DNA of 64,000 nucleotides, taken from the NCBI GenBank assembly GCA_038501625.1, contig JAZAYU010000685.1, forward strand, positions 118,016 through 182,015, given 5' to 3'. Made by a program: the position numbers and the translations under genes. The notes below the pieces were generated by a model. The model searched no databases and was not told the DNA's origin. It saw only the letters and a list, made by a program, of their open reading frames with translations. Source of the DNA: Corbicula japonica (Eukaryota; Mollusca; Bivalvia; Venerida; Cyrenidae). Of the stretch, positions 1 through 11,315 are shown one piece after another (position 1 is the first letter of the stretch; each line of letters starts with the position of its first letter).

Positions 1-547
1 TAAACACATTGGCATCTTTCTTGACATGTTCCCAAGTTCAATAAACAATAGAAGTGTGACACAACACCCCTTCATCTCCTGACCATCCATTGGCATACAC
101 AAGTGTTAGTTGGCAAGAGTGTAACACCTACTGGTGGTGCAAAATTGCATTTGCTTAAAATAAAGATTTTTCAAGTTACTGAATCATACTCTGTTGATTG
201 TTTATAAAACACTGAATTTAAAAGAATTCTTTGCTTGTCTAAAAACATACCAGAATTAAGCCAAAAAAACTCATGTTTGGGGATTTTATGATCTCATTAC
301 TGAGGGAAATAAGACAGTTTTTAAGTGCAAAGCATGTTCAAGTGAAGTTAGTTCTAAAGTAACTTAATTAGAAATTAAATAAGAGTTTAATAATTTGTTT
401 TCTTCATTTCTTTTATAAAAAATCTTGAAAAAAAATTCAATTGACCAGTATTGACCAGTATTGACCACTTGGGGAGTATTGACCGGGACGGTTTTAACCG
501 GTTAAAACCGGCGGTTTAAACCAGGGGTGGTCGATTGGTGCCAACCC
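1..547. other. Left-edge intronic sequence with short repeats and a palindrome
   Basis: Part of intron 4 of copy A, or beyond it. No exon seen. ATTGACCAGT-type direct repeats lie at about 441-483, and a perfect 22-bp palindrome (489-510, core TTTTAACCGGTTAAAA) follows. Confidence 0.4.
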
Positions 548-1022
548 TGCCTTTGTTTTACAAATGTTTTTGTAGCATTTGGGGCATCAGTGTCCCCTGG
601 ACACAGTCTAGTTTTTTAGGCCTGCTAAGAGGTCCGATCTAGGTATAACTTGAAACACAAAAATATCTTTCTGCAATAAAACTGCATTTGCATTACTTTT
701 CAAACACTTCTCACAAAAGCAGGAAGTCTTAACCCATGCTGAAGTGCTGTTTATATTCACCAAGATGAGGCCCCATTGACCCATACTGACTCCACATAGA
801 AATCTCTCTAAGTTACCAGTGGTAGTCTGACTATGTATTGGGGCCTCAGATGGATGACCATGATGCATATAATGTGTAACAGAAAGAGTGAAGTCCCGAA
901 AGACTGTTATGTATTCCTACTTTTGAGGAAAAAGTTTCTACTTTTTCCTCCTTTTCTCCTACTTTTTTGTCAAAATGGTTCCTATTTTTTTCCTACTTTT
1001 TGAAAAAAGATCACTTGACAGC
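548..1022 (-). mobile_element. Partial hAT-like element, inverted relative to the copy at 5026
   Basis: Reverse complement of 5029-5520, including the TCAAAAAGTAGGAAAAAA subterminal repeats and the GCTGTCAAGTG end. It lies in intron 4 of copy A. Homology stops near 548. The small ORF inside it is a by-product. Confidence 0.6.
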
Positions 1023-1291
1023 ACGAAAGCATCAACAATATCAGCAGAAGCTTAATAGTATCTGAATCCATTCCATAACTTGATCAACTTTGAAATTTTT
1101 TATCAGCCTCTCAACAGAGCCAAATCTTTGGAATGGTCTGTGGTGAATCGTATATTGTAACTGAGGGTGTAAATCCAGGTTTAAGAGTGCACAAACTTCA
1201 CACTTGCCTGACCAGGTTCTCATGAACTCAAGTACTAAGTTGACTTGGTGAACTAATGACAAATAAAATTATTAATACATATGACACAAAC

Positions 1292-2387
1292 CTGTGCTTA
1301 TTGCTGGAAACGCCAATGTCTTTATATGCAACTTGTCATCAGCATACTCCAGACAGTTTATAAATGTCTGAGTTAGTTCACAGATAAAATCTTCACGCCA
1401 ATAATCACTGATCCACATTGGACCTACTGTATGCATTATATACAGTGCTTTTATTCCACCACCGCCTGATGTATGAATAACTTGAGTTTTTTTCAGGTTA
1501 CCATTTCTCATTATGTACTTGAAACATTCATCATCCATCTCATGTCCCCTTGCTTTCTTGATAGCCCTAGAAATTCCTACACAGTGACTCAATTGTTCAT
1601 TAGCTGCATTTACTATTGCTTCTGTATCTTCTTCCACAAGACTTCCATAATAAACAGTAACTTTGAGACCTCGAATGTTAAAGGTATGAAGAAGCTGATC
1701 TTCAGAGTAAGGCCTTGGAATATCTTTTAACCTAGGACCAAACTTACTCTTCTCAAGACCCATAGACTGGTCGACAGCATCTACTGATGGTTTTGTTGAT
1801 CTTCCAGACCCTTCTGTACCAGAACGAGGACTTTTTGATTGTAATTGTAATGATGTTTTATTCTCATGTGCATTTTCTTGTATGCTTTTATCCACTGGGC
1901 TTCTCCCTGCACCTCCGCCAGGAGTAAGTTTTGTGGTATCTGTACCAGAAAATGCTGAAAATGTATCATTTTCATCTTGATTCCTTTTGTTGTCATATTT
2001 TGACCTGGCAATGCTCTGCCTGCAATCAGGTGGAATACTGTGACCAATTCCTTGCAGATACTGGTCATCATCACTGTTATCATGTAAGCCCTGCATATGG
2101 ACAGGTGACTCTGACCTTACTTCAGACCTTTCTGTGTCAAGGTCACCTGGTAACTCCCTTTCTCTTTTACTGTGGTCATGACCAGAAGCATTGTTACCAT
2201 CCCCTCTGTAACTCAACGACACTATTTCTTTATCATCATTCAGTAATGCATTACCTCTGCTAGGGTGTTGATGTTTTGATTTGTTTTCTGACCTGGAATT
2301 CCTGGGGGAATCTGTACTCACATCCACCTCCATTGGCTGACCAGCATATTGCTCAGGGTGCTTGGAAACATTATGGTGGATTACTTC
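1292..2387 (-). CDS. Copy A exon 4: disordered linker plus N-terminal two thirds of a macro domain
   Basis: The acceptor TATTTTAG is at 2388-2389 and the donor ACAG-GTTTGTG at 1290-1291, giving 1096 nt and an exit at phase 1. The first roughly 220 codons are low-complexity (Ser, Asp, Asn, Gly, charged) with no recognisable fold. The last roughly 145 are the macro domain: VTVYYGSLVEEDTEAIVNAA, then EQLSHCVGISRAIKKARG, then TQVIHTSGGGGIKALYIMHT, then TLAFPAIST. The first glycine-rich loop reads HCVGIS, so it is poorer in glycine than in typical ADP-ribose-binding macro domains. The second loop (G-I-x-G) lies on the next exon, outside the window. Confidence 0.88.
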
Positions 2388-5300
2388 CTAAAATATCAGA
2401 GAAGATATGAAATCAGTCTTCTAGGAATTGGAACAGTAATCAAGTGCCCTGGGGAAAAAGTTATACAGTTAAACCTGCCTTAGCAGTCACCTGCATTAAG
2501 CAATCACAGCCATTATGATTATGTCCTAAACTGACATTTTGTTCTAATTTTTACCTATCTTGAACAGCCACCTGCATTAAGCAGCCAATTTTTGTCACTC
2601 CATTGCATTGCTTCTAAAAAAGGTTTTACTGTAATTATATAATTCTGCTGATGTTTTACTAAGCTTGATTTTAGTGGAACTATGTTTTACATTACACAGT
2701 TGCAACTGAGGCTTGAATACATGTACACAGATATTGTATCTGGATTTCAATCAAAATTACATTTAGCAATCATAATATATTATAGTACTAAAAAATTCTT
2801 TCTTTATTTATTTTTTGTGTCATTATACATACTAGATGTTTCCATAGTTTCATACCTTTAGGTTTAGTATTAATAACTTCAACCAGAAGTGACTGTGTTA
2901 AAACTTAATGTCTATCTAAATTAGCACAGAAAATTATAAGGGAACAGTAATTGCACAACTCTTAAGAAAATTGTATTTATTTTTACATTAAAATACAAGA
3001 AAAAAATCCATTTCCATGATTTCCCAGATCACCACCACACCAGACCCCAGCAGTGGTCTGAAATGGTCTGACTTTCATTATTAGTTATATTGCACCCTAT
3101 ATCGTCTGGGTCACCTAGATGCTTGGTAAGCAGGTGGGATGACTGAAAGTGGCAAGTGCATGTTGAAAGGTACTGTTTAGCGGGGAATATAGACAAAGAT
3201 ACTGTATTAAAAGTCTTGGATTTCTCAGAAATGGCCTTGGGTGTGTTTTTTAAGGCAGGTGCACTCATATGCTTGAATACAGTGCATGTACTAAGAATAA
3301 ATCAGGTGCACTCAAATGCTTGAATACAGTGCATGTACTAAGAATAATTCAAGTGCACTCAAATGCTTGAATACAGTGCATGTACTAAGAATAATTCAAG
3401 TGCACTCAAATGCTTGAATACAGTGCATGTACTTAGAATAATTCAAGTGCACTCAAATGCTTGAATACAGTGCATGTACTAAGAATAATTCAAGTGCACT
3501 CAAACGCTTGAATACAGTGCATGTACTAAGAATAATTCAAGTGCACTCAAACGCTTGAATACAGTGCATGTACTAAGAATAATTCAAGTGCACTCAAATG
3601 CTTGAATACAGTGCATGTACTAAGAATAATTCAAGTGCAGTCAAACGCTTGAATACAGTGCATGTACTAAGAATAATTCAAGTGCACTCAAACGCTTGAA
3701 TACAGTGCATGTACTAAGAATAATTCAAGTGCACTCAAACGCTTGAATACAGTGCATGTACTAAGAATAATTCAAGTGCACTCAAACACTTGAATACAGT
3801 GCATGTACTAAGAATAATTCAAGTGCACTCAAACGCTTGAATACAGTGCATGTACTAAGAATAATGAATTAAAGTTGTACCTGCTGCTGCATGATCTGGT
3901 CAATATAATGCCAAGCCCATTCCAGCTGGAACCAGTTTCCCAGAAGACGATATGTCTGATCTGGTTCTTGAGTGATTTTGATTGCCATGACGTATTCCAT
4001 TTCATCTTTTAGAGCCGGAGTTATCTGGACAATCACAGAAGATTCTGCATCCAGTTTTGCATCAATCATCGAATAAACCTGACATTAAAGTGACATGATT
4101 AATTGAAATATTTTATGAGAACTGATATGCCTGAAATGTTGTCTACAGTTCTGAAAATGTTGAAATTGACAATTCCTCCAATTTCACCCACTTTATTTTC
4201 TTTCCTCTAATCATCACATAATAATCGGATTTCATTATGTTGCCATAATTTACCGCATCAATAACAATTTTACTGCTTCTAATGCTGCACTTAAACCATT
4301 TACTCTACAGATATGCCTTTATCAGATGGAGATCCTTGCTGTCTGATCTGCAATTACAATTTTGTCTGATCAGGATCTACAATGTTCGTTTTCAGATTCA
4401 TGATGGTTATTTTTGACCGAGAGGCAAACAGTGCAGATCCAGATCAGATAAAATCAGATTTCAATGTTTAACTCACACATTCTAATTCACCTCCAAATTC
4501 TAAACAAGAGCAATTGTTGCTCGAATTATTTATTCTTTGGTAAAACACAAAATAGAAGCCATTACTATCAAAGAATTTACATTTACCCTCAGACATTTTT
4601 GTCTAGCAACGGAAGGTGCCTTGGTAGAAATATCAACATTCCACAAGCTAACTAGGAAACATTCCTTTGCTCACGATGAGGGGATACACATAAAAACAGT
4701 TGCAACTAACACCTATGTTGCTGATTAAACTCAGTATGGTCAGCATAATAGCTAGCTTATACGCCTATCTTTACATTGCAATTATGTATCATAGTCTGCT
4801 TATCTTGTAATTACAATGTCATTATAATATAAATTGTGCATTTTCCCGCCTCACCATATTCTCTGGAAGAGGTTCAACTTCCACCAGTTCACCAGAAAAT
4901 GGATGCTCATGTTTCATTACTTGATCAACAACTGCAAAATATGAACAGAATAAATTAAGCTCTAATTACTTTAACACCACCACATGACAACAAAAACTGA
5001 AACTAGAAATGCGTTCAACACACAACCGGCTGTCAAGTGGTCTTTCTTCAAAAAGTAGGAAAAAAATAGGAACCATTTTGACAAAAAAGTAGGAGAAAAG
5101 TAGGAACTTTTTCCTCAAAAGTAGGAATACATAACAGTCTTTCCAGTCGGGATGTCACTCTTTCTGTTACACATTATATGCATCATGGTCATCCAGCTGA
5201 GGCCCCAACACACAAGTCAGACTGCCACTGGTAACTTAGAGAGAGGTCTATGTGCAGTCAGTTTGGGTCAATGGGGCCTCACATTGGTGAATATAAACAG

Positions 5301-8300
5301 CACTACAGCAATACCATGGGTTTAGTCTTCTTGCTATTATGAGAGGTATTCGAAAAGAATTGCAATTGCAGTTTTATTGCGGAAAAATATTGATTTTTAA
5401 GTGTTTCAAGTTATACCTAGATCAGACCTCTTAGCAGGCCTGAAAAAACTAGACTGTGTCCTGGGGATACAGATGCTCCAAATTCTACAACAACATTTGT
5501 AAAACAAAGGGCCATAACTGTGGTAAAACTGGTCACAGGAAAATTTTTTCTTTACAATTATCTTCAGATCCTGCTCGATCAATCTTTGCAAGATTGAAAG
5601 AATTCTGCCCGAAGGTAAATGAGTTGTTGATGCCACAAGATTGGGGGACAAGTGCAACTCTCTATGACACCCACCTAGGGAGCATTACGAGTGCAACTCT
5701 ATATGCCTCACACTTCATGGGGGCATAAAATGGGGTTTTATAAAGGCTCCAGTCTATGGAAAAAAGGCCTTTTACTGTAAAATATTTCAAAATAACAAAT
5801 AAATAAAGGATACATTTGTTGGAATTCTCACTGAAAAAGCATTACATACATGTATATCAGTATATAAGTGTAGGGGAAGGGGCCCATGCCCTATAATTTT
5901 GGGGAAAAAGTAAATTTACATTTGGAAACCTACACTAAAACCACATATTTCTGAAAAAGGTATGTTTTTTTATCTCAACTTTGCTCAAAATGCTTATCTT
6001 CACAAGACCTCGCCCTAGTGTAAACATCGTTTCACCAGACCTGATTTTTTTAAATTATATAACAACTCAGCATTTGTTACAACCATCACAAAAATTCAGA
6101 CATTCATAAAGCAAGCAGTACTCAATTGCAATAAAAGATTGGGCATTTAGACAAATGCTGAGTTACATTAACAATGCTGAATACATGGAACACCCATGGT
6201 CTGGAAAACAGTACTGCAAACATCTACATGTATGTGGTCTGGTGAACACAACAGCATTCTGAAAAACTCAAAAAGATAGGAGGGGTAGAAATAAGTAGTA
6301 CAACCATTACTGTGGCAAGGCAAGGAGTCTACAGATTTTGAGTGAAAACTACAGGCTTTTTGGCCTTTTTATAGGTTTTTCAGCAGCAGGGGTTTTATCA
6401 ATGCCAAGAGATGTGGTGCATGACCTATACTTTGAGGGAAAATAACATTATTTCTTCTATTTGGGGATAAAATACCTTACTTTTTGTGGAAAACTGCAAG
6501 ATTTAAAAGAAATTTTCTGAGGGGAAGGCGCCTGTAGTCTGTTTCTACTAAAGAAGAAAAAAAGCCCTGAGAAGATTTAAAAGGTTTTAAGTTTGCACTG
6601 TAATTACAGGTCTTTAAAGGTTTTGAAGGTTACGCTATTACAGGCTGTCAACCAGGTCATCTCCAAAATATAGGAAAAATATAGGAATATTTTTGCAACA
6701 AATATAGGAGTTTTTGGTTGATTTTGAGGCAAAATATAGGAGTTTGGAACTGATAATAGTTTTATTTACTTGCACTTATACAAATGATTTTCGCATGTGC
6801 ATTTACTGTTTGTACAATTATCAATGTCCAAAATGTCCACTGTAAAAATGATGGAAACCATTAACTTTAACATCAGCACCATCAAGCACATCACCAGCAT
6901 CTGAATGACCATTCAGACATGGGGGAAATGCAGAAAATGCATTAACAAAGCCGGATTTTTCAGTTTTAGTTTGTCTTCTAGCATCAACCTATCCACTCAT
7001 AGTCATATTGCTGTGTGTGTAAAAATCTGGGTTACAATGTCCAAAAGGGTTCAGTCAAAAGTGACCCCAAGGCCTTACTTGTAGGCAATACATCACACAA
7101 AATTATATGCCCTTCACTTCTCTAGAAGTTCTGGAATATGATTCCATTTATTTATTTAATCTACATGGAACAGTTCTGCAGTCAAATAAGATAGTTAACT
7201 ACAAAGAATATTGCTACAAGTTTCAGAGAAATGATAAAACTTATGAAGTTATAATCATAACTGAACTTTAATTCAAACTGCCATTAAATTTCTATACAAA
7301 AGCAATAACTTTCAAAAGCCAAAGCTTTCTTGGGAATAGATGGACATTATACCTTTCAGGTTCATTGAAGTTTAACAGTAATTTAACTTTTATCCATTGA
7401 GTGGTTCCATAAAAACATAATAGTTTTAGAAAACTATGCAAATATTTTGCAGATTATCCTACTAAAAAAATTTGCCTTTTGAAAATTATTGTTTTTGTAA
7501 AGACACCTTCTTTTGCATACACTCTTTTCCAACAGAGTTTGATAACACTCTTTTCAAACTGGAAAACTGACCACAAAAGTTAGCTGAAGCATTCATGTTC
7601 ACAGTCAAGCATGTTTTTCCCAGGTGTCCATCTTGATGTTTTAAACAATCACATACACCATACCAAATATAAGCTATCTAGTCCTTGCAGTTGGTGAATA
7701 AAATTTAATGATCTTTAACATTTTCTGCATTTGGTTGCAACTGCAACAAGAATTCTGCATAGAAGTGAAAATTTGTTTTTGTTAGGTAAGCCTTAATACA
7801 CAGAAACCTGCTACAAAGTTGTTAGAGAATCAGATTAAAACTTAAGTAAATGCCACCCGCCAAGTTTTCACCAATCTAAAAGTTGAGTTTTGTTTTTGAA
7901 AAAAAAAAGAAGAAAGCAAAAGCAGTATCAAAGCAATATCTACTCTCTTCATTAATTGACAAAAACAAATACTAAAAAATATAGGAAAACACATAAAAAT
8001 ATAGGAGAAATATAGGAATATAGGAGGCTTTTCAGAATATAGGATTCTGATCCAAAATATAGGAGAAATATAGGAATATAGGAATCGGTTGACAGCCTGC
8101 GCTAAGGAGGCTTGCTAGATGGATCAAACATTCCTCTAAAAACTCTAAAAATTTTGGCAATTTTCAATTACATGAGAATGACGGTCAGACCTTTTCTAGG
8201 GTATATAAAGATATGACTGTTTCTAAGGTGCATAAAGGTGATTTCCTGTTTGGAAAAAATACTTTATTACAATTTAACCGTTAAATTATCAGTTTTAAAA

Positions 8301-10039
8301 ACTTGCATTTAAGGTGTTTTCAACACTCACTTGGCATTAATGAAATTTACTGTTATCTATATTTACCCTGTTATCTATTTTTACCCACAAGTGTTGTTAT
8401 TAACCCCTTTATTTCTATTTTTGACTTAGACAAATGACATTGTCAGGCCTGTTAGACCAAAAGTTATGTTGACAGAAGGAATTCATAGAACTTTTTACAC
8501 TTAATCAATATGAATACTGGAATAACATTTACATTACTTTCCGAACATTTTTTGTAAAATAGTAGGAAAAAGTAGGAACAAGACTAAAAAGTAGGAAAAA
8601 GTAGGAAAAAGTAGGAAAAAGTATGACCGCTTGACAGCCTGCACACAAAGATGCCTCATTTGATCTGAATTATTAATAAAATATTCAGAAATCTCAAATT
8701 CTATTATCTGTAACTGCGACCCTGAAGATGTGTGTTAAGTTTAGTTAAGGTTTATTCCAGGTACTCACAAGTTCCAGAAATGGAATTCTACATAGAGTAT
8801 GTGACTTTGACCTTAAAGCCAAAAGCCCTAAACTTAAGTAAGAATATACTATTGAAAAATCATATTTGTCCATATAGACTCCAATATATAAACTCTCTAA
8901 CAGAACACAAAAGGTCCGATCGAATTCTTATAGACGGGATTTTCAATGATATTGTTAAATTATAGTTAACGAACTTTTGAGAAGATAAATATAATGGAGC
9001 TATATTTAGCACCAACGAAGAGACCACTTCATGCGCGATCTCGATTTTTGTGACGTTTCGAAAATCCTACTTTCGCTTTTAGTCGCGCGGACCAAATTTT
9101 TTTTCGCTTTTAGTCGCGCGGACCAAATTTATTTTAGTAAATTAAAATTTTATTAGCCCGAACTAATGCTGCAAATTTGTGCCTTATTCTAGTTCCAGAT
9201 ATATGTAATATTTCATACAAGAGCGGGTTAAATTGAAGTAATGCCGCTTTAAATGTAGACTGAAGATGCTAAATCTTGCAAGTTTAATATTGTCTCATAA
9301 TGATTAATAGTTACATTAAATTATTTTTAAATACAATATACTACGAAAATGAAAATTTTAAATTTTATATACAGTGTCATTGACCTTGAAATAAATGGCT
9401 TTTTATTCACTTTTTATCTTGGAAAAGCAAATGAACAGAAGCAATATAATAAAGGTGACAGCGGTATCTCATGGCACAGAAGAATTTTTAATATCAAAAG
9501 TCTGACTCACCTCAGTATAAAGGCTTTCATACATGAATGAATTTTATTAGAAAATATCATATACCCTATGAATTTAAAGCATTCTGATTGGTCGAGAGCT
9601 CCGTACTCGCCAGTCCGAAAAAAGTGATAACTACCCCGGGAATTAATAACTACCTTTGCTATCATCATCATCATCATCATCATCATCATTATCAGAATGC
9701 TTTAAATTCATAGGGTATATGATATAACAAGTAAATACTAATGTTGAGGTCGATATGTAGTTTTGCGGACCTGGGTAGTGTGATATCGACCTCGGACTTC
9801 GTCCTCGGTCGATATCACACTACCCAGGTCCGCAAAACTACATATCGACCTCAACATTAGTATTTATTTGTATAATAATTACCTTGTCTCTCTTCAAAAA
9901 TAATGACAGCATTGTTACTGGGGAGTGGGTAATAAATCTTCTTTATTGTTCCACCTCCATGTTTAGGGTTGGAGAAGTGAATTTTCAGATGTTTTTCAGC
10001 AACTCGTTTAGGTAACCTTCTTACTCGGATTCCAGGCAT
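1292..10039 (-). CDS. PARP14-like RRM / KH-like / macro-domain gene, copy A (partial, four 5' coding exons)
   Basis: Four exons join in frame: 9883-10039, 4855-4931, 3881-4078 and 1292-2387 (157, 77, 198 and 1096 nt; 509 codons plus one base). All introns are GT-AG. Exons 1-2 encode an RRM of the PARP10/PARP14 type (IRVRRLP strand, then LKIHFSNPKHGGG, then the NNAVIIFEE strand). Exon 3 encodes a short alpha/beta domain like the KH-like domains of PARP14 proteins. Exon 4 encodes a polar, Ser/Gly/Asp-rich linker of about 220 residues, then a macro domain with VNAANEQL and SGGGGIKALYIMHTVGP, cut by a phase-1 donor in PAISTG. Such proteins bind RNA and ADP-ribose and often carry further macro, WWE and PARP domains. 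Those would lie left of the window. Copy B upstream has the same structure. The family assignment is firm; whether the full gene has a PARP catalytic domain cannot be seen. Confidence 0.88.
2388..3255. other. Intron 3 of copy A, unique part
   Basis: AT-rich intron with no exon recognised. The fragment 2470-2630 contains TTAAGCAGCCA/CCTGCATTAAGCA direct repeats. A short minus-strand ORF at 3029-3268 shows no family features. Confidence 0.4.
3256..3865. repeat. 47-bp minisatellite, 13 copies, in intron 3 of copy A
   Basis: The unit GCTTGAATACAGTGCATGTA plus 27 nt recurs every 47 bp, 13 times, with only a few substitutions (T/C in AAATGC/AAACGC). The array starts about 15 nt inside the intron, next to the exon 3 donor. 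On the gene strand each unit contains TTATTCTTAG, which resembles a splice acceptor. Spacers are not unique, so it is not a CRISPR. Confidence 0.95.
3881..4078 (-). CDS. Copy A exon 3: KH-like domain
   Basis: Exactly 66 codons, phase 0 at both ends, starting VYSMIDAKLDAE and ending DQIMQQQ before a GTACAA donor. The LLGNWFQLEWAWHYIDQI stretch has the L-G-x-W then A-x-x-Y-I pattern of the last strand and helix of KH-like modules found between the RRM and macro domains of PARP14 proteins. The KH assignment rests on pattern and position only. Confidence 0.85.
4320..4462. repeat. MITE-like dispersed repeat (GATCTGGATC family), diverged copy
   Basis: Contains TCTGATCAGGATCTACA and CAGTGCAGATCCAGATCAG in opposed orientation about 100 bp apart. 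It belongs to the family best preserved at 36970-37123. It sits in intron 2 of copy A (4079-4854). Confidence 0.5.
4855..4931 (-). CDS. Copy A exon 2: end of the RRM
   Basis: The acceptor is TTTTGCAG and the donor ATG-GTGAGG; 77 nt, entering at phase 1 and leaving at phase 0. It encodes VVDQVMKHEHPFSGELVEV and ends PLPENM, the last helix and strand of the RRM. It is too short and lacks the start codon needed for simple ORF calling. The copy B counterpart at 33449-33525 is the same length and phase. Confidence 0.85.
5026..8641. mobile_element. hAT-like non-autonomous DNA transposon (nested composite) in intron 1 of copy A
   Basis: The ends are CCGGCTGTCAAGTGGTC and the inverse of CAGGCTGTCAAGCGGTC (15 of 17 match). 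CACACAA is directly repeated just outside both ends (5019-5025, 8642-8648), as expected for a 7-8-bp target duplication. Subterminal AGTAGGAAAAA repeats occur at both ends. No transposase ORF is recognised. A second element of the same family (6641-8099) is nested inside. The hAT label rests on TSD length and end style. Confidence 0.65.
6641..8099. mobile_element. Nested hAT-like element with CAGGCTGTCAACC termini
   Basis: A perfect 13-bp TIR, CAGGCTGTCAACC, at 6641 and inverted at 8087-8099. Subterminal AATATAGGAAAAATATAGG repeats occur at both ends. The flanks CGCTATTA and CGCTAAGG share their first five bases, a possibly eroded 8-bp target duplication. No coding region is seen. Confidence 0.6.
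9072..9130. repeat. Tandem duplication of a 28-bp CpG-containing motif
   Basis: TTCGCTTTTAGTCGCGCGGA plus 8 nt occurs at 9072 and again at 9103. Function unknown. Confidence 0.8.
9554..9725. mobile_element. 172-bp MITE with perfect 35-bp terminal inverted repeats
   Basis: 9554-9588 is the exact reverse complement of 9691-9725 (ATATCATATACCCTATGAAT plus 15 nt). The interior has an ATC trinucleotide run (about 9661-9690), which explains the poly-Met ORF there. It lies in intron 1 of copy A. Confidence 0.85.
9732..9866. mobile_element. Foldback element: perfect 60-bp-arm palindrome beside the exon 1 donor of copy A
   Basis: 9732-9791 and 9807-9866 are exact reverse complements. The 15-nt centre can add 4 more base pairs, leaving a short loop. 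The inner end lies 15 nt from the GT donor at 9881-9882. Copy B has no such insertion. Confidence 0.92.
9883..10039 (-). CDS. Copy A exon 1: first part of the N-terminal RRM
   Basis: The exon opens with MPGIRVRRLPKRV and ends EERQ followed by a G and a GTAATT donor (phase 1). The start is chosen because copy B has the same Met context. In both genes a TTTTCAG acceptor lies exactly 13 nt upstream of the ATG (exon start 10052 here), so a noncoding 5' exon probably lies further upstream. In copy A these 13 nt begin with ATG ACA TAA, a minimal upstream ORF that B lacks. Confidence 0.88.
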
Positions 10040-10052
10040 GGCTTTATGTCAT

Positions 10053-10384
10053 CTGAAAAAATAATCCTGAGATTATCTGAGCTACCATAAAATTCTCTTT
10101 AAAAAATCTCTCCCCTTAAAAATGCCCCAATGCTGTTTTGGGGGGAAAAATTTAATCAATATTTATTATCCAATATCCTTCAGAATCTAACAATAAAAAA
10201 AAAGAAATTAATAAAATAATAAACGCACCCTTTCAGAAAATATAAAAGGCGACACTCATATGAGAACACATTGACACAATGTCAGTCCTTCATTGAAAAT
10301 ATCTGGGTTTTTATCAAGTGGCTAAACAGATCTCTAAAAATCATCAATAAATACTTTATTTTATTTCTTTTGACTCAGAATTTA

Positions 10385-10431
<47 letters not shown>

Positions 10432-11315
10432 CAAAATATAAAAATAAGGAAAAAATACTGTATACATCAGAGAGAATTATTTGATGCATCATCAAAAGTA
10501 AAGGCGTGAAAACTCAGGACAGTGTCAAAAAATACAGGCTCCCAAGGGTAGATGCCATAATGTTGTCTTTTAAATTGTATAAGCCATTTATTGACATTTT
10601 TGTTCTCAACAAAGAAGTAATTAATACAGTAAGAAAACTGAAACCATTTTATATGAACAGTAAATTTTAAACATAAATTTTCCTCTTATGGTTAAGGGCG
10701 TCAAAGCTGGCAAAACTGGATACTCCAGGATTATAAATTACCAGAATAATTGGTGAAGAATTTTGCTATGTTAGCGATTATATTACAAAATTTTTCATCT
10801 TTATGAGATTGTTCAGTTGCTTGAAAACAGTAGTTTAAACAGTATTTTCTGTCAAACAAGTTTCATAGCAAAATATTATTGTTTGAAAAATTAAAAATTA
10901 AATAAAAATTGGTCAACACTAGTGAATACCATTATGCTGGTAAAAGTAATGAGCATTGTCAAATGATTTTCCAAATTATTTTAAGGTCCTTTTTAAATAT
11001 TTTAGTCTGGATTTCTTTTTTATATGAAACTAAAAAGTTAATGCAGTAAAAGCAAAATTTAATGTTTTTCGCCCCAAATTTTGTGTTGTACACACATGCG
11101 TTGTGTCGATCAATCTCGAAATATTACACTTTTGTCATAACTTGAATTTTTAGGTACATGTATGAATACTTTTTATTCAGATTGAGTGGATGAACAACCT
11201 AACAAAATTATACAAAATTAGCAAAACCTTTATTCTTTGGCACTGATGATTGAAAAGAGTCAAAAACCATGAAATAAACAAACTATCCACTGATTGACAT
11301 TTTGTGAACAGTATA
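10053..11315. other. Upstream region of copy A, no gene seen
   Basis: AT-rich sequence upstream of the first coding exon; it should contain the end of an upstream intron and, further on, a noncoding exon and promoter. I cannot place either. It includes the GA microsatellite listed separately. Confidence 0.35.
10389..10429. repeat. (GA)n microsatellite
   Basis: About 20 uninterrupted GA dinucleotides. Confidence 0.97.

Noticed and set aside
3256..3865. CRISPR-like regular repeats
   Set aside because: The 47-bp units are head to tail without unique spacers, and the setting is an animal intron.
5456..5728. Zinc-knuckle-like ORF (CKTKGHNCGKTGH)
   Set aside because: It lies in repeat sequence within the hAT-like element, its spacing does not fit CCHC, and the inverted copy at 548 does not keep it open.
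9507..9689. Poly-Met ORF
   Set aside because: It reads the ATC microsatellite inside a MITE.
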